From Sphaerulina vaccinii (lineage: Eukaryota; Ascomycota; Dothideomycetes; Mycosphaerellales; Mycosphaerellaceae): a stretch of 64,000 bases of DNA. Shown piece by piece: positions 10,767-20,444 of this stretch. Location: contig JAKUDP010000028.1 of NCBI GenBank assembly GCA_022570795.1, positions 124,001 to 188,000 of the forward strand, given 5' to 3'. Under the pieces are notes generated by a model. The model did not search any database, had not been told where the DNA came from, and saw only the letters and a program-made list of their open reading frames with translations. Positions within the stretch are counted from its first letter, which is position 1. Each line of letters begins with the position of its first letter. The translations under genes and the position numbers were made by a program.

Positions 10767-12637
10767 TCATATATCCTTCCGCGCATATTTCGAGTGGTTC
10801 TTGCGCAAGGTCTCGCCGTACTTGTAGAGAACAAACGGTATGGGAATGAACAAGATGGAGATAAAGCCCAATGTCGAGCTCGCCCAGCCAACTCCCAAAT
10901 TCTTGAACATCGCATGAGCGAAAAGCGGAAAGCTAGCACCAAATGCGCTTCTCATCAAATCATTGCCCGCCATGACGCTAGGGACATAGTCCGGGTAAGC
11001 ATCTGGTAAATAGTTCAAGATACCATTGAAGATCAAGAAGCATCCGAAACTGAAGAATGATGATCCGATGATTGGTACGATCCAATGAGTATCGGCGCGA
11101 GAAGTCCAGCCGAACCAGAAAAGACAGATTGGTATGCACCAGCAGCCTACAAAGCAAGCGGTAAGTCTTGCTTCTGGTCGTATGCTTCCATTCTCGTCGA
11201 ATTGCGGTTCGAGGCGGTAGTAGAGGTATACGAAGTACAATGGACAGATGACGACCATGCCGATGAGGATTCCCAGATATGCTAAGCCAGTTTGTGATAT
11301 AGAGAATCCGTGGATTTCCATGAAGACGATTGGGAAGGACTCGAACCAGATGTATAGAATGCCGTAGATCAAGGCGACGTAGAGGTTCAAGGCAAGAACC
11401 ATTGGCTCCTGGAAGTTCAGTGTGAAAGGTCTGACGAGAACCATCATAACGACGTCTTTGCCTGTCATTTCGGCCATCATGATCTCTGGCTGACAGGTAA
11501 GTTTCGACTTGTCCACACCTAGCCTCTTTCGTAGTCGTTGCGTTCGTCGAAGTAGGATGTTGCTCGATCCGGTCTCTGGCAGAAAGAAGAAGAGAAGAAT
11601 AAGACAGAAAGCGCACAACCAAGTGTGGATCCACAGTGGCCACGTCCAGGCGGCAGTGATCTCGTCGTTCAGAAATCCATACTCAACAGCGAAGCCGCCG
11701 ACTAGTGGACTGGGACACTGTTAGCTCAGACTTTCGAAATCAGACAAGAGTACAATTGTTCATACCCGAGTGTCGGACCCATGATGGCCGCTACACCCCA
11801 TAAGCTGATACCGTATGCTTGCTTCGCAGGTCTCCAGACGTCTGCGATGGAGGCTCCACCAGTAGCGATGATCGGGCTTCCAACGAATCCAGTAATGAAA
11901 CGAAATGCTAGCAGCATTCCGAAGTTCGAAGCTTTGATTGTCGGTATCTGAAGAGCAATGAAGGCAGCTAATGTGCCAAGATAGACCGGATTACGACCAA
12001 TGATCGGGACTTCAGACATTGAAGACCATAGCATAGGTCCTATGCCATAGCCTGCACTGCGTCTGATCAGCATATATGACTTCACCAGCAATGAGCGATA
12101 ACTCACACGAAGAGACATAGTCCAAGAGTCGCTGCAACCTGGGATACTCCAAAGCTTTGCATGACGCTATAGGTACCAGCAGCATATATGGATGAGCCCA
12201 TATAGGCAGACATGGAGAAGAGGCAGATGATGAACGTCACCCAGCATCGCTTCCACAAAGGCCAGTTCTGCGTAGTCGTAAGTCAACCACAGTCGCACGA
12301 ATAGTGAGATTTGACATACTCTTGGGTTCTCAGGATCATTCTCCAACCAGTCGACGATGCTTGCATCTATGCCACGTTCTTGAGAGTCCTTTGTTGAGCC
12401 CTGCGAAGATCCACTCCATTTGCTGTCAACGCTCTCGCTCGACTTCTCTGGAGTATCAGGTTTCTTCTCGAGTGAACTTGTACTTGTGGATTTGCTCGCA
12501 TAGCCCAGTCTCTCCGGACGACCAATGCCTTTGGCCCATATTGACGGATCTTTCTCGTCAAGGAACTTGAGATAGCGCTTGCCAGACAGTAGGCGAACAA
12601 GGTGGCCAAAAGCCGTGTCTTGGATCAGCGCCGCCAT
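10767..12637 (-). CDS. MFS exporter (DHA1 / FLR1-like)
   Basis: Four exons (12320-12637, 12107-12267, 11766-12056, 10767-11709; introns 52, 50 and 56 nt) give 570 residues. The start was chosen at the ATG in context ttgaccATGGCG because the conserved opening MAALIQDTAFGHLVRL begins there; an ATG 63 nt upstream is possible. A cytoplasmic N-tail of about 100 residues with a Ser-rich stretch and ENDPENPRNWPLWKR precedes twelve predicted membrane segments. GYGIGPMLWSSMSEVPIIGR matches the loop 2-3 motif of the drug:H+ antiporter-1 group, and GPLVGGFAVEYG, rebuilt across intron 3, the motif in segment 5. Related fungal proteins export benomyl, fluconazole or the cluster's own product, as CTB4 does for cercosporin. 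Inferred role: efflux of the cluster metabolite across the plasma membrane. Confidence 0.88.
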
Positions 12638-13275
12638 GGTCAACTGTTGGCTGTAGTGTTGTTTGCTAGATGAGGGCGGAGATTGTCTTCGTAAGATCAA
12701 GATGAGGGGGCATAATACTGTACTCTACCCTACATAAGCTGGCAGATGCATGCGATTTTGGTCAGGTCGCCATCGACGGCGCTCAGCGTAGAGCAGACAT
12801 ATTCGACCTCCGGCGTACGACGAGATCATGTCCATATTTAGATGTCCGGGCACCTCTACCAAGGTTGTGAGAGACGATGCGAAGTATAATCTGGCATGCG
12901 TGAACGTCTGCTGAATCTCATTTGATCAAAGCCGCCTTGTACGCCACCATGCGATCATAGGATGCTGTCTGTTGAGTCCTATCTTACGTGACCGGGCTCC
13001 GACATTTTCGGACGTGGACGGCCAGATGGCATCAAAGCTACGGTTCCTGTGCAAAAGATTCGTGTCGAGACTTGGTGTGGGCTGTGGTGCTTTGCTTTGC
13101 AGAATTGCGATCAATAAGCAAAGACTTCACATCATGCTGAAAAGTGTGGAAGTTTGGAAGAGGAAGAAAGAGGTGCGGTTCATATATGGAGAGAGTAAAT
13201 CCAATCCCAGGACATTTGGCTAGCTTCCGTCCGCCCCTTGTCAACCTGAATGGCTGCAATAGAATAGCGGATAGC
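12638..13275. other. Divergent promoter region, MFS / FAD monooxygenase
   Basis: 0.64 kb between two divergent cluster genes, likely a shared promoter. No AflR-type site was identified with confidence and no gene-like frame was seen. Confidence 0.4.
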
Positions 13276-15348
13276 ATGACAAGAGTGGTCGTCCCTCCTC
13301 AAGCTCAATATGACCATGCAGATAGTCTTAACATGCAGTTTCACTTGAACGGCTTTCAGGGCTCAGGAGACCCGAATGTCGCTCAGTTTACAAGCGAGGA
13401 TCCAGACTACCAATCCAGCTTACCAGAAGAAGTTGATGTACTTATCATAGGCGCTGGACCCGCTGGTCTCCTCTTAGGCGCACAATTGGCCAAGTTTCCA
13501 GATATCTGCACTCGAATCGTAGAGAGTAAACCCGGGAGACTGGAGCATGGACAAGCCGATGGTCTCCAATGCCGGACACTTGAGATCTTCGAAGCATTTG
13601 GCTTCAGTGAGCGCGTTCTCAAGGAAGCTTACTGGGTGAATGAAACCACCTTTTGGTCTCCAGCAGAGGACGGGGAAGGGCTGCAGAGAAGTGGCAGGAT
13701 TAGAGACACTGAAGATGGCCTATCAGAGTTCCCGCATGTCATACTCAATCAGGCACGCTTGCACGATTTGTGGCTGGACGCTATGAAGTGGTCACCGACA
13801 CGACTAGAGCCATCTTACAGTCGACAGGTTGTCGAGCTAATAACAAGTCCCGAACAACCAGGTGGTCCAACAACGGTAGTACTGGAGCGCCTTGACGAGC
13901 CTAACAAATGTCAAAGAGAGACAGTCCGTGCCAAGTACGTGGTTGGTTGTGATGGAGCTCGTAGCAGCGTCCGCAAAACACTTGGATTGGAGATGAAGGG
14001 GGAGTATCAGAACCAGGCTTGGGGCGTCCTTGATGCGCTAATCACCACAGATTTCCCAGACGCAAGACTAAAGACTATAATACACTCCCAAGACGAGGGC
14101 AGTATCCTCATCATTCCGCGAGAAGGTGGCTATCTCTCTCGATACTATATAGAGTTGGCAAAAGTCAAAGATGGCGAACGAATAGACCGAGCAGCTGTCA
14201 CCGCGGATGTCCTGATCGGACGAGCGAAACGGATCTTTGCCCCGTTCACGTTTGATGTGAAAGAAACAGCATATTGGTCTGTCTACGAAGTTGGCCAGAG
14301 GCTGACTGACCACTTTGACGACGTGCCAAAGTCCGAACAACATCTACGAGATCCACGAATCTTCATCTGCGGCGATGCCTGCCACACACACAGTGCAAAG
14401 GTGAGTAGTATGGAGACGACCTGCCGAATTGTGCAGACAGAAAAGCTAAACATATGTGCTCAGGCAGGACAAGGTATGAACGTCAGCATGAATGATACAT
14501 TCAATATAGGCTGGAAACTCGCCATGGTCCTCCGAGGTCAAGCAGCACCAAGTCTATTACGCACATACTCCGAGGAAAGACAAGCCATAGCCCAAATGCT
14601 CATAGACTTCGACCGCAAAATGTCAAGAATGTTCGCAGCCAAACCGAAGCTGAATGCGGATGAGGACGACAAGAATTTTGTCGATCCGGGGATATTCCAA
14701 GAGAACTTTCAACGCCAGGGTCGCTTCATGGCTGGAGTAGAAACAACGTACAGGCCTGGACCACTGACGACTCACTCAGACCAATATCAGGACCTCGCCA
14801 CTGGCTTCAAAATTGGCACCCGATTCCAGTCTTGTCAAGTACTGAGAGTGGCAGATGCAAAGCCTGTCCAACTCAGTCATGACGCTATGAAAGCAGATGG
14901 AAGATGGCGTATAATACTATTCGGCGATACTAGCGATCCTACATCACCAACATCACCCATAGCACGCATCTGCGACTTCCTGGAACACAACCTCATACCC
15001 AGCTTCACTCCAACTACAGCAGACATCGACTCCATAATCGACGTTCGTGCTGTTTTCCAGCAGTCTCGCCAGACTTTCCAGATCACTGATCTACCCTCCT
15101 TACTCATGCCTCACAAAGGCAGATTAGGACTTCGAGACTATGAGAAGGCATACACGGACGAACCGAGTTATGGATTTGGCTTTGGAGAAATTTACAAGAC
15201 TAGGGGCATCAGTCGAGAAAGCGGCTGTATTGTTGTAGTCAGGCCAGATCAGTATGTGAGCGCTGTGTTGCCTTTGGCAGAAGAAGCCACGGGGCTTTTG
15301 AGCGATTTCTTTGGAGGCTTCATGAACAGAATCAAAGAGACTCTTTAG
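13276..15348 (+). CDS. Phenol 2-monooxygenase-type FAD monooxygenase
   Basis: Two exons, 13276-14400 and 14464-15348, encode 669 residues. The frame also opens upstream, but the ATG at 13276 starts just before the conserved [14 protein letters not shown] leader. Seen: the dinucleotide-binding [19 protein letters not shown], the DG motif [16 protein letters not shown], and the GD motif [28 protein letters not shown], which becomes contiguous only after removing a 63-nt intron (GTGAGT..CTCAG) that is itself in frame and stop-free. The C-terminal third ([10 protein letters not shown] to [13 protein letters not shown]) is the thioredoxin-like domain of phenol hydroxylases. The enzyme would hydroxylate an aromatic ring using NADPH and O2. 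It marks the right end of the putative cluster; the next gene is a housekeeping adaptor. Confidence 0.88.
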   Translation: [690 protein letters not shown]

Positions 15349-15543
15349 TCATGGGTGAATGTGAAGCAAGAGACAAGATATAGATGAAATGATGACCTTT
15401 CGATTGTGTATCAATGATGTTGCCATTCGGGTATCGTCGGCGCGAATTCCAAGGTATTTGATGCAGCATAAAATGGAGATATGATTCCGCTGAACTCCAC
15501 GCTAATTTGAGATGAACGACGAGCGATGCAGATCTCTATGCCT

Positions 15544-17388
15544 TCATATCCACGGAGATTGCTGTTGTTGTTGTTGTTGTTGCTGAGACACCTGGCTGCC
15601 ACCAGGTCGTGGAAACACCGGAACTGTTTCCAGATTCTCGAGGCCCCCTAGAGTCCCCTGCGGTCCATTCTGCCAGCCAGTTCCAGTTTGCTGGTTTACA
15701 AACTGTGACTGTCGGAACGGGTTTGTGCTGCCAGTCGGCTGTACCTGGAGCGCATTTGGTGGCGACATCGGCGGTGTGGGCTGCTGCGAGGCTGTGTTGT
15801 TCCTGGCGAACGGATTCGTACCAGTAGCCTGCGCTTGAAGTGGCTGAGGTGGATATGGAGCCTGCGCGCCGAACTGAGACGATTGCTGCTGGGCTGAGGA
15901 ACCGTTCTCGGGTATTGATGTGAAGGCGCTCTTCGCGAATGGGTTCGTCGATTGACGATTGAGAGCCTGTTGCCCAGGTGCACTTGCTCCTGGACCTGCC
16001 CCTGTGGCCATCATAGATAGACGGAATGGATTCGTGGTCTGCGGCTGTCCGGATGCTGCTGGCGACTGTAGGTATTGTGTCCCAGTACTGTAGGTCTGTT
16101 GCTGCTCAGGCTGAGGACCATAACCGCCGAATCCAGCACCAGTGAATTGTGTTTGTAGAGGCTGCGGTTGTTGCTGTTGCAGTTGAGCTTGCTGAGGTAC
16201 CTGTTGCATGTATGGATTCGTCCCATAGCCATTAGCAGCTTGCTGAGGATCTTGCTGGTAGCCTATACCCGCATTGGGTTGTTGATAGCCAGTCATTTGC
16301 GGCTGCTGCAATTGCGGCTGTGGTTGTGATTGTTGCTGCAAGAATGGATTGGTCTGCATTGTCTCCTGATTTTGCTCAATAGACCCAAAGAAGTCTATGA
16401 GATCCGGAGCAGGACCGTTCGCAGCTTGGCTAGAAGTTGCAGGTGTGGCGCCTGATTTCATGTCGTCAAATGGTGTCGACATCTTACTGCTTGGCGCAGC
16501 TTTCGATGCTTGCAATGCTGGCTTCGACGCAGCTCTAGTGCCAGGCTTCGATAAGTCCTTCTCTGCAAGATACTGCCGCCGATTGATCTCAAAGTCCTGG
16601 TCGTCCAGATATTCTTGGAGCGAGGCTGCCAGACTGGTTGGAGCATGTTTGAGCTTTGGTATCTCAAGTCTAGTGGCATGTTCATACTGCCGCGCCACGC
16701 TCAGGTATTGCACCACCTGCTCTGTCTGCTTGCAGAACTTCTTATATATCGTGATCGAGCGCTCCGCATCTGGCCTCGACATCTCGAAATAATGGCTTAA
16801 GACATTCATCACTGCCTCGTTTTCCACATTGTACAAGTCCAGCAAGTCCCGCGTCAGTAACCGGAACCCCGTAAGAGAGATCTCATTCTCCACATCGTTG
16901 CTGAGAAAATCGCATTTGACAAGTGCGCGAACTTGGTCCTGAACCAGTTCCGTTTCGCGCAACAAGCCCTTGTCCACGGTCAGCCGCTTCATACGGCCTT
17001 CGCCAGCACGCACATAGTCGCACTTGGACTGTTCGAATGCCTTGGCGCGCGAGAGCAGATATTCCGAATACACGCGAATGTTCTGACCTTGCGTCTGTAC
17101 ATCGGTGAAAGTATTGATGGCCAGTCTGTTGCGAGGCGCTACTGCTAGATAGCTCAGCGTGACATCTTGAACGCCCTCCTTGATGAGCAGATGCACGATG
17201 ATCAGCGCCTTGAAGGCCACCGTCCATGTCGAGTCGCGCAGACGGTTCTGCAGTGTGCGGAACACTTCGGCGACACCTGCCTCGCCGGACTGCGTCGCGA
17301 GCAAGATGTGCTCGACATATTTGGACTTGGGCGGCGCGAGCTTGACCTTGGTGCCGCCTTTGACGCTCTTCTCAAACGAGCTACTCAT
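15544..17388 (-). CDS. AP180/CALM clathrin-assembly adaptor (YAP1801/1802-like)
   Basis: Single exon, 614 residues from the ATG opening MSSSFEKSVKGGTKVK; an ATG 51 nt upstream is less likely because the family starts at this point. Residues 1 to about 270 form the ANTH domain, with the PI(4,5)P2-binding K-x9-K-x-K-(H/Y) type patch near SVKGGTKVKLAPPKSKYVEHIL. The remainder is disordered and Gln-rich, with five NPF tripeptides (in TNPFLQ, TNPFRL, TNPFAK, TNPFAR, TNPFRQ) that bind EH domains of Ede1/Pan1-type proteins, and it ends in a run of nine Gln encoded by a CAA-type microsatellite. Function: early endocytic adaptor linking membrane, clathrin and cargo. It separates the metabolite cluster from the BAHD gene. 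Confidence 0.93.
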   Translation of the reverse strand: MSSSFEKSVKGGTKVKLAPPKSKYVEHILLATQSGEAGVAEVFRTLQNRLRDSTWTVAFKALIIVHLLIKEGVQDVTLSYLAVAPRNRLAINTFTDVQTQGQNIRVYSEYLLSRAKAFEQSKCDYVRAGEGRMKRLTVDKGLLRETELVQDQVRALVKCDFLSNDVENEISLTGFRLLTRDLLDLYNVENEAVMNVLSHYFEMSRPDAERSITIYKKFCKQTEQVVQYLSVARQYEHATRLEIPKLKHAPTSLAASLQEYLDDQDFEINRRQYLAEKDLSKPGTRAASKPALQASKAAPSSKMSTPFDDMKSGATPATSSQAANGPAPDLIDFFGSIEQNQETMQTNPFLQQQSQPQPQLQQPQMTGYQQPNAGIGYQQDPQQAANGYGTNPYMQQVPQQAQLQQQQPQPLQTQFTGAGFGGYGPQPEQQQTYSTGTQYLQSPAASGQPQTTNPFRLSMMATGAGPGASAPGQQALNRQSTNPFAKSAFTSIPENGSSAQQQSSQFGAQAPYPPQPLQAQATGTNPFARNNTASQQPTPPMSPPNALQVQPTGSTNPFRQSQFVNQQTGTGWQNGPQGTLGGLENLETVPVFPRPGGSQVSQQQQQQQQQSPWI

Positions 17389-18074
17389 TGCTGGGTTGAA
17401 GCGGTGGGTTCCGAGGGACATGAACGGGACATCAAGCAATCAACGGGCGCGGAATGTCATGGACGCGTGGCTGGCGGTGTGGTGGTTGTGGTCGTATGCG
17501 AGGAGGAGCGGTGGTGGCGGAAGGCTACGGCGACAACAGCAGCATTGCGGAGGGCTACATGCAGTCCAAGAAATGGTGAACGGAGACGGTATGCCTTACT
17601 TGCATTTCTGCTATGCTACAGTATGCTACTCCCAGCCTCACTCGGAGGTGACTTTCAAGCTAGCTAGTCCGCAATGGGCCATGATGTAGGCCAAGAGTAT
17701 CTGCCTCGAACTTCATCATCCGATCGTCTGAATTGCTGCCTGCTGTAGAAGCGGACGTCGATGAGAAGTCCTGCTCGACCAATTCCTCTATACCCGCTAT
17801 CTTCTCCATGTAGAACATGCAGCTCCGGAAAGCTCCTGTTGACGATGCTGCCACTGCCGCAAGAGAAGGTGGAGTAGGGTGGTAGAATGCTGCCAGAAGA
17901 AGAGCCTGCCTGTGCCATGTTGAATCCGAGGCGAGAGTGGCGGCGGAGAGGGACAAGAGAGCTCGTGATGTGGTGCAATCCAAGACCGGATGGACTTCTT
18001 GGACGTGACTGAGCTGGTGACAAGGGCGCCGGAGCTCCTGGCCTTGGACCAGAGACTGAGTGCCAGCATCGCAC
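17389..18074. other. Intergenic region upstream of the AP180 gene
   Basis: 0.69 kb between two minus-strand genes. Several overlapping short minus frames (17660-18085) look like noise. No repeat or RNA gene seen. Confidence 0.4.
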
Positions 18075-19663
18075 TCACACAGCACTCAGCACGAACGGAA
18101 CACCAACCTCCTCACTCGACAAGTGTGCGATGATTTCGGCGTCGTACCGCACGACGACCTCCCAAGCACCATGTCTCTGTGGCATGATAGTGCAGCCAGG
18201 ACTTGGCTGATCACCGCTCACAATTCGCAGGTATCCAGGATCTCCCAGACCAAGGCCCAGCGTCGCCTCTGCCTGCGTAGGCAAGCTACTCCAGTCATTG
18301 ACGACCACATCGGACTCGCTTGGGGTGGTGTCCTTGATGCTGCGGAGATCCGACATCTCGTTGATCGCGGCAATGGTCGCACGCATCTGCGTCTCTGTGG
18401 CAGCCGCCAGCATGCTATGGACAGCTTGAGAAGCGGTTCTGAAAGTACCAACGTCGAAGGGCAGATTGAGGCGTGAAGCAGGCGCTTCTGTAAAAGCAGG
18501 AAGGAGAGAGTTGCCAATGTAGTTCTCCAGAGGTGGCTCCATACGCTTGCGCATGTCGACTTCGAACTTCAACTTGGACTGGTCGTTCGGAGCAGGTCCC
18601 AGACCCTTTGCAGCTTTCTTCTCAGCCTCTTCGACACGGAGACGCCGAGCACGAGTGATGGCCTTCCACAGCATGGCGATGAGTAACTCAAACGGCGTCA
18701 CCTTAGCGAATGGCCGTCCCACATCGAGGGCCGATCTCGCGTTGACCAGCTCTGTTGCCACTGCGATTCTGCCGAGATCGAATGTCAATATACAGCAGCC
18801 TAGTGGAGTTGGAATGGTCGTGCTGCTCGAGGTATTGGAAGCGGCATGCTTGAAGTTGTGACTGGCCTTGACTCCGCGGCTTCCAGAAAGTCGATCACGA
18901 ATCCTCGACTGTTCTTGGGCATCGGCTTGCAGAGACACCTGGTTGATAGGTGACTTGTCGTCCGACATGGCGCGCACAATTGCTGCCAGACCATGCACAT
19001 CTGCCACTGAGTGGTGCACAGATATGACAACAAACACGCCTCCTTGGATGAAGTTCCCGTGCACTGCGAAGACTGGCTGCTGTCCTTGTGCTAGATCTGG
19101 TGCCAGAGTCTGAGCAAAGAATGCTGTTGGTGGCATTCCCTGTGCTGCGAACTCGTCGTAGCTTGTTGGACATTCCTTTGGAGTCCAGTGCTTGATGAAT
19201 GGCTGGATAGGCGTGCCATTTTTCACCCGGACCTCTACACGACCGCGAGTCTCCGTATCTTCATCTTCGTCTGAGCTATCGAGAATGGCGAAAGTGTTGC
19301 TTCCAATGGTTTCCCGTCTAGCTTGGAGTGGTGCAGGGCGACGATATTGGACATTCGTTGTCAGTCGACGATTCCTATCCGGCAGAGGAGCGAAGACATC
19401 CGGTGGCGTTGCCATCGCGGCTGTAGATTTCTCAACAACGGTGCCGCTAAGAATGGGATAGTGAATGACAGCTCGCTGTGTCGAAGTCGTAAGTGCGCGT
19501 TCTACACCACTGACATTCAGTTTGGCATCGATGCGAAAGGTGTAGCAGCAACGAACTACTGAAGTGTCAGCGCATCACAAGGTCCTGAGTGGGGAAAATA
19601 CTCACTGTAAGTCTGCGGGGAGCTCTGATCCACTGTCGATAGTCGATATGATACTGAAGCCAT
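18075..19663 (-). CDS. BAHD / trichothecene-3-O-acetyltransferase-type acyltransferase
   Basis: Two exons, 19606-19663 and 18075-19558, joined over a 47-nt intron (GTGAGT..GCTGAC..CAG), give 513 residues. The first exon supplies the typical opening MASVSYRLSTVDQSSPQTY, which links to the hydrophobic strand and then HYPILSGTVVE. The catalytic motif HHSVAD (HxxxD) lies at residues 201-206. The second BAHD motif is weak: NDWSSL followed by LGLGLGDPG in place of DFGWG. These enzymes transfer an acyl group from acyl-CoA to a hydroxyl or amine of a small molecule. An acidic insert (DSSDEDEDTETRG, residues about 114-126) is unusual. It may or may not belong to the cluster on the other side of the AP180 gene. 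The upstream region carries tandem repeats. Confidence 0.85.
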
Positions 19664-20444
19664 CGTCGACGACTTAGTGAGGTGATGTGCGAGAGAAACT
19701 TCGAGAGAGGCTTGTCAACCTGGCGAGCGACTCCGGAACGTGAATGAATGCCCGCTGGCGCTCCGATGGTATCGTCGGCGACTTGGTATGAGGGAATTTG
19801 CAAGAGACACTTCGTGTGAGGCCTTGTCACCCTTAGTGAGCGACTCGGTAGTGTGAATGTAGCCGTAAGTATGTCTAACCTGGTGAAATGTGTTGTTCTC
19901 CTATGACGGTCTTGCTCTTGCTTCACTTCTGTGTCTCTGATCTTGGTAATGCGGATTATGTGAGCGAGTCGGTAGCGGGAATCGTGAATCTGTTGCTCGT
20001 AGTCAGAGGGTGCTGTGGTCTTGTTGCTAGTAAGAGATCTGTTTCCCGTCGGCAGAAAAGGCTGTGGTTGTTGTTGATGTAAAAGGCTCGGTGGTAAGTT
20101 GAAAAGAAGAAGAGGTGAAAGTGTTCGTGTGAGGTTTCGGTAGAAGGTTCTATTGTCCAATTCACTTATTGAGGTTATTGTAGAAGGTTCTATTGTCCAA
20201 TTCACTTATTGAGGTTATTGTAGAAGGTTCTATTGTCCAATTCACTCATTGTCATTATCATTAGGCAGGAACGTTGGACCTTAGGTATTGTTCCTCTATT
20301 GATTGTTTATATGTGTATTACCGGGTCAGTCTTCAATAGACGACATGCAATGTAGTGTAATGCCGAGTTGAACTCAAGGTATCCATATCGTAAAGTCATA
20401 CTGTGCGCTCCAGTTCTCCGTTGTGGGCCTAGAATGCATGAATC
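19664..20444. other. Intergenic region with direct repeats
   Basis: 0.78 kb upstream of the acyltransferase start and downstream of the Myb-like gene. It carries the 40-bp tandem repeat at 20141-20250 and two imperfect copies of a segment of about 55 bp (near 19691-19745 and 19801-19858) sharing GAGCGACTC and GTGTGAATG/CGTGAATG-like ends. No gene-like frame apart from one made of the repeats. Confidence 0.5.
20141..20250. repeat. 40-bp tandem repeat, 2.75 copies
   Basis: Units begin at 20141, 20181 and 20221, each starting TAGAAGGTTCTATTGTCCAA. The first two are identical over 40 bp; the third is truncated to about 30 bp and has one change (CTTATT to CTCATT). It lies about 480 bp upstream of the acyltransferase start. 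Confidence 0.95.

Noticed and set aside
17660..18085. Three overlapping minus-strand frames upstream of the AP180 gene
   Set aside because: Mutually overlapping in different frames, repetitive Ser-rich translations, no conserved block; most likely promoter sequence.
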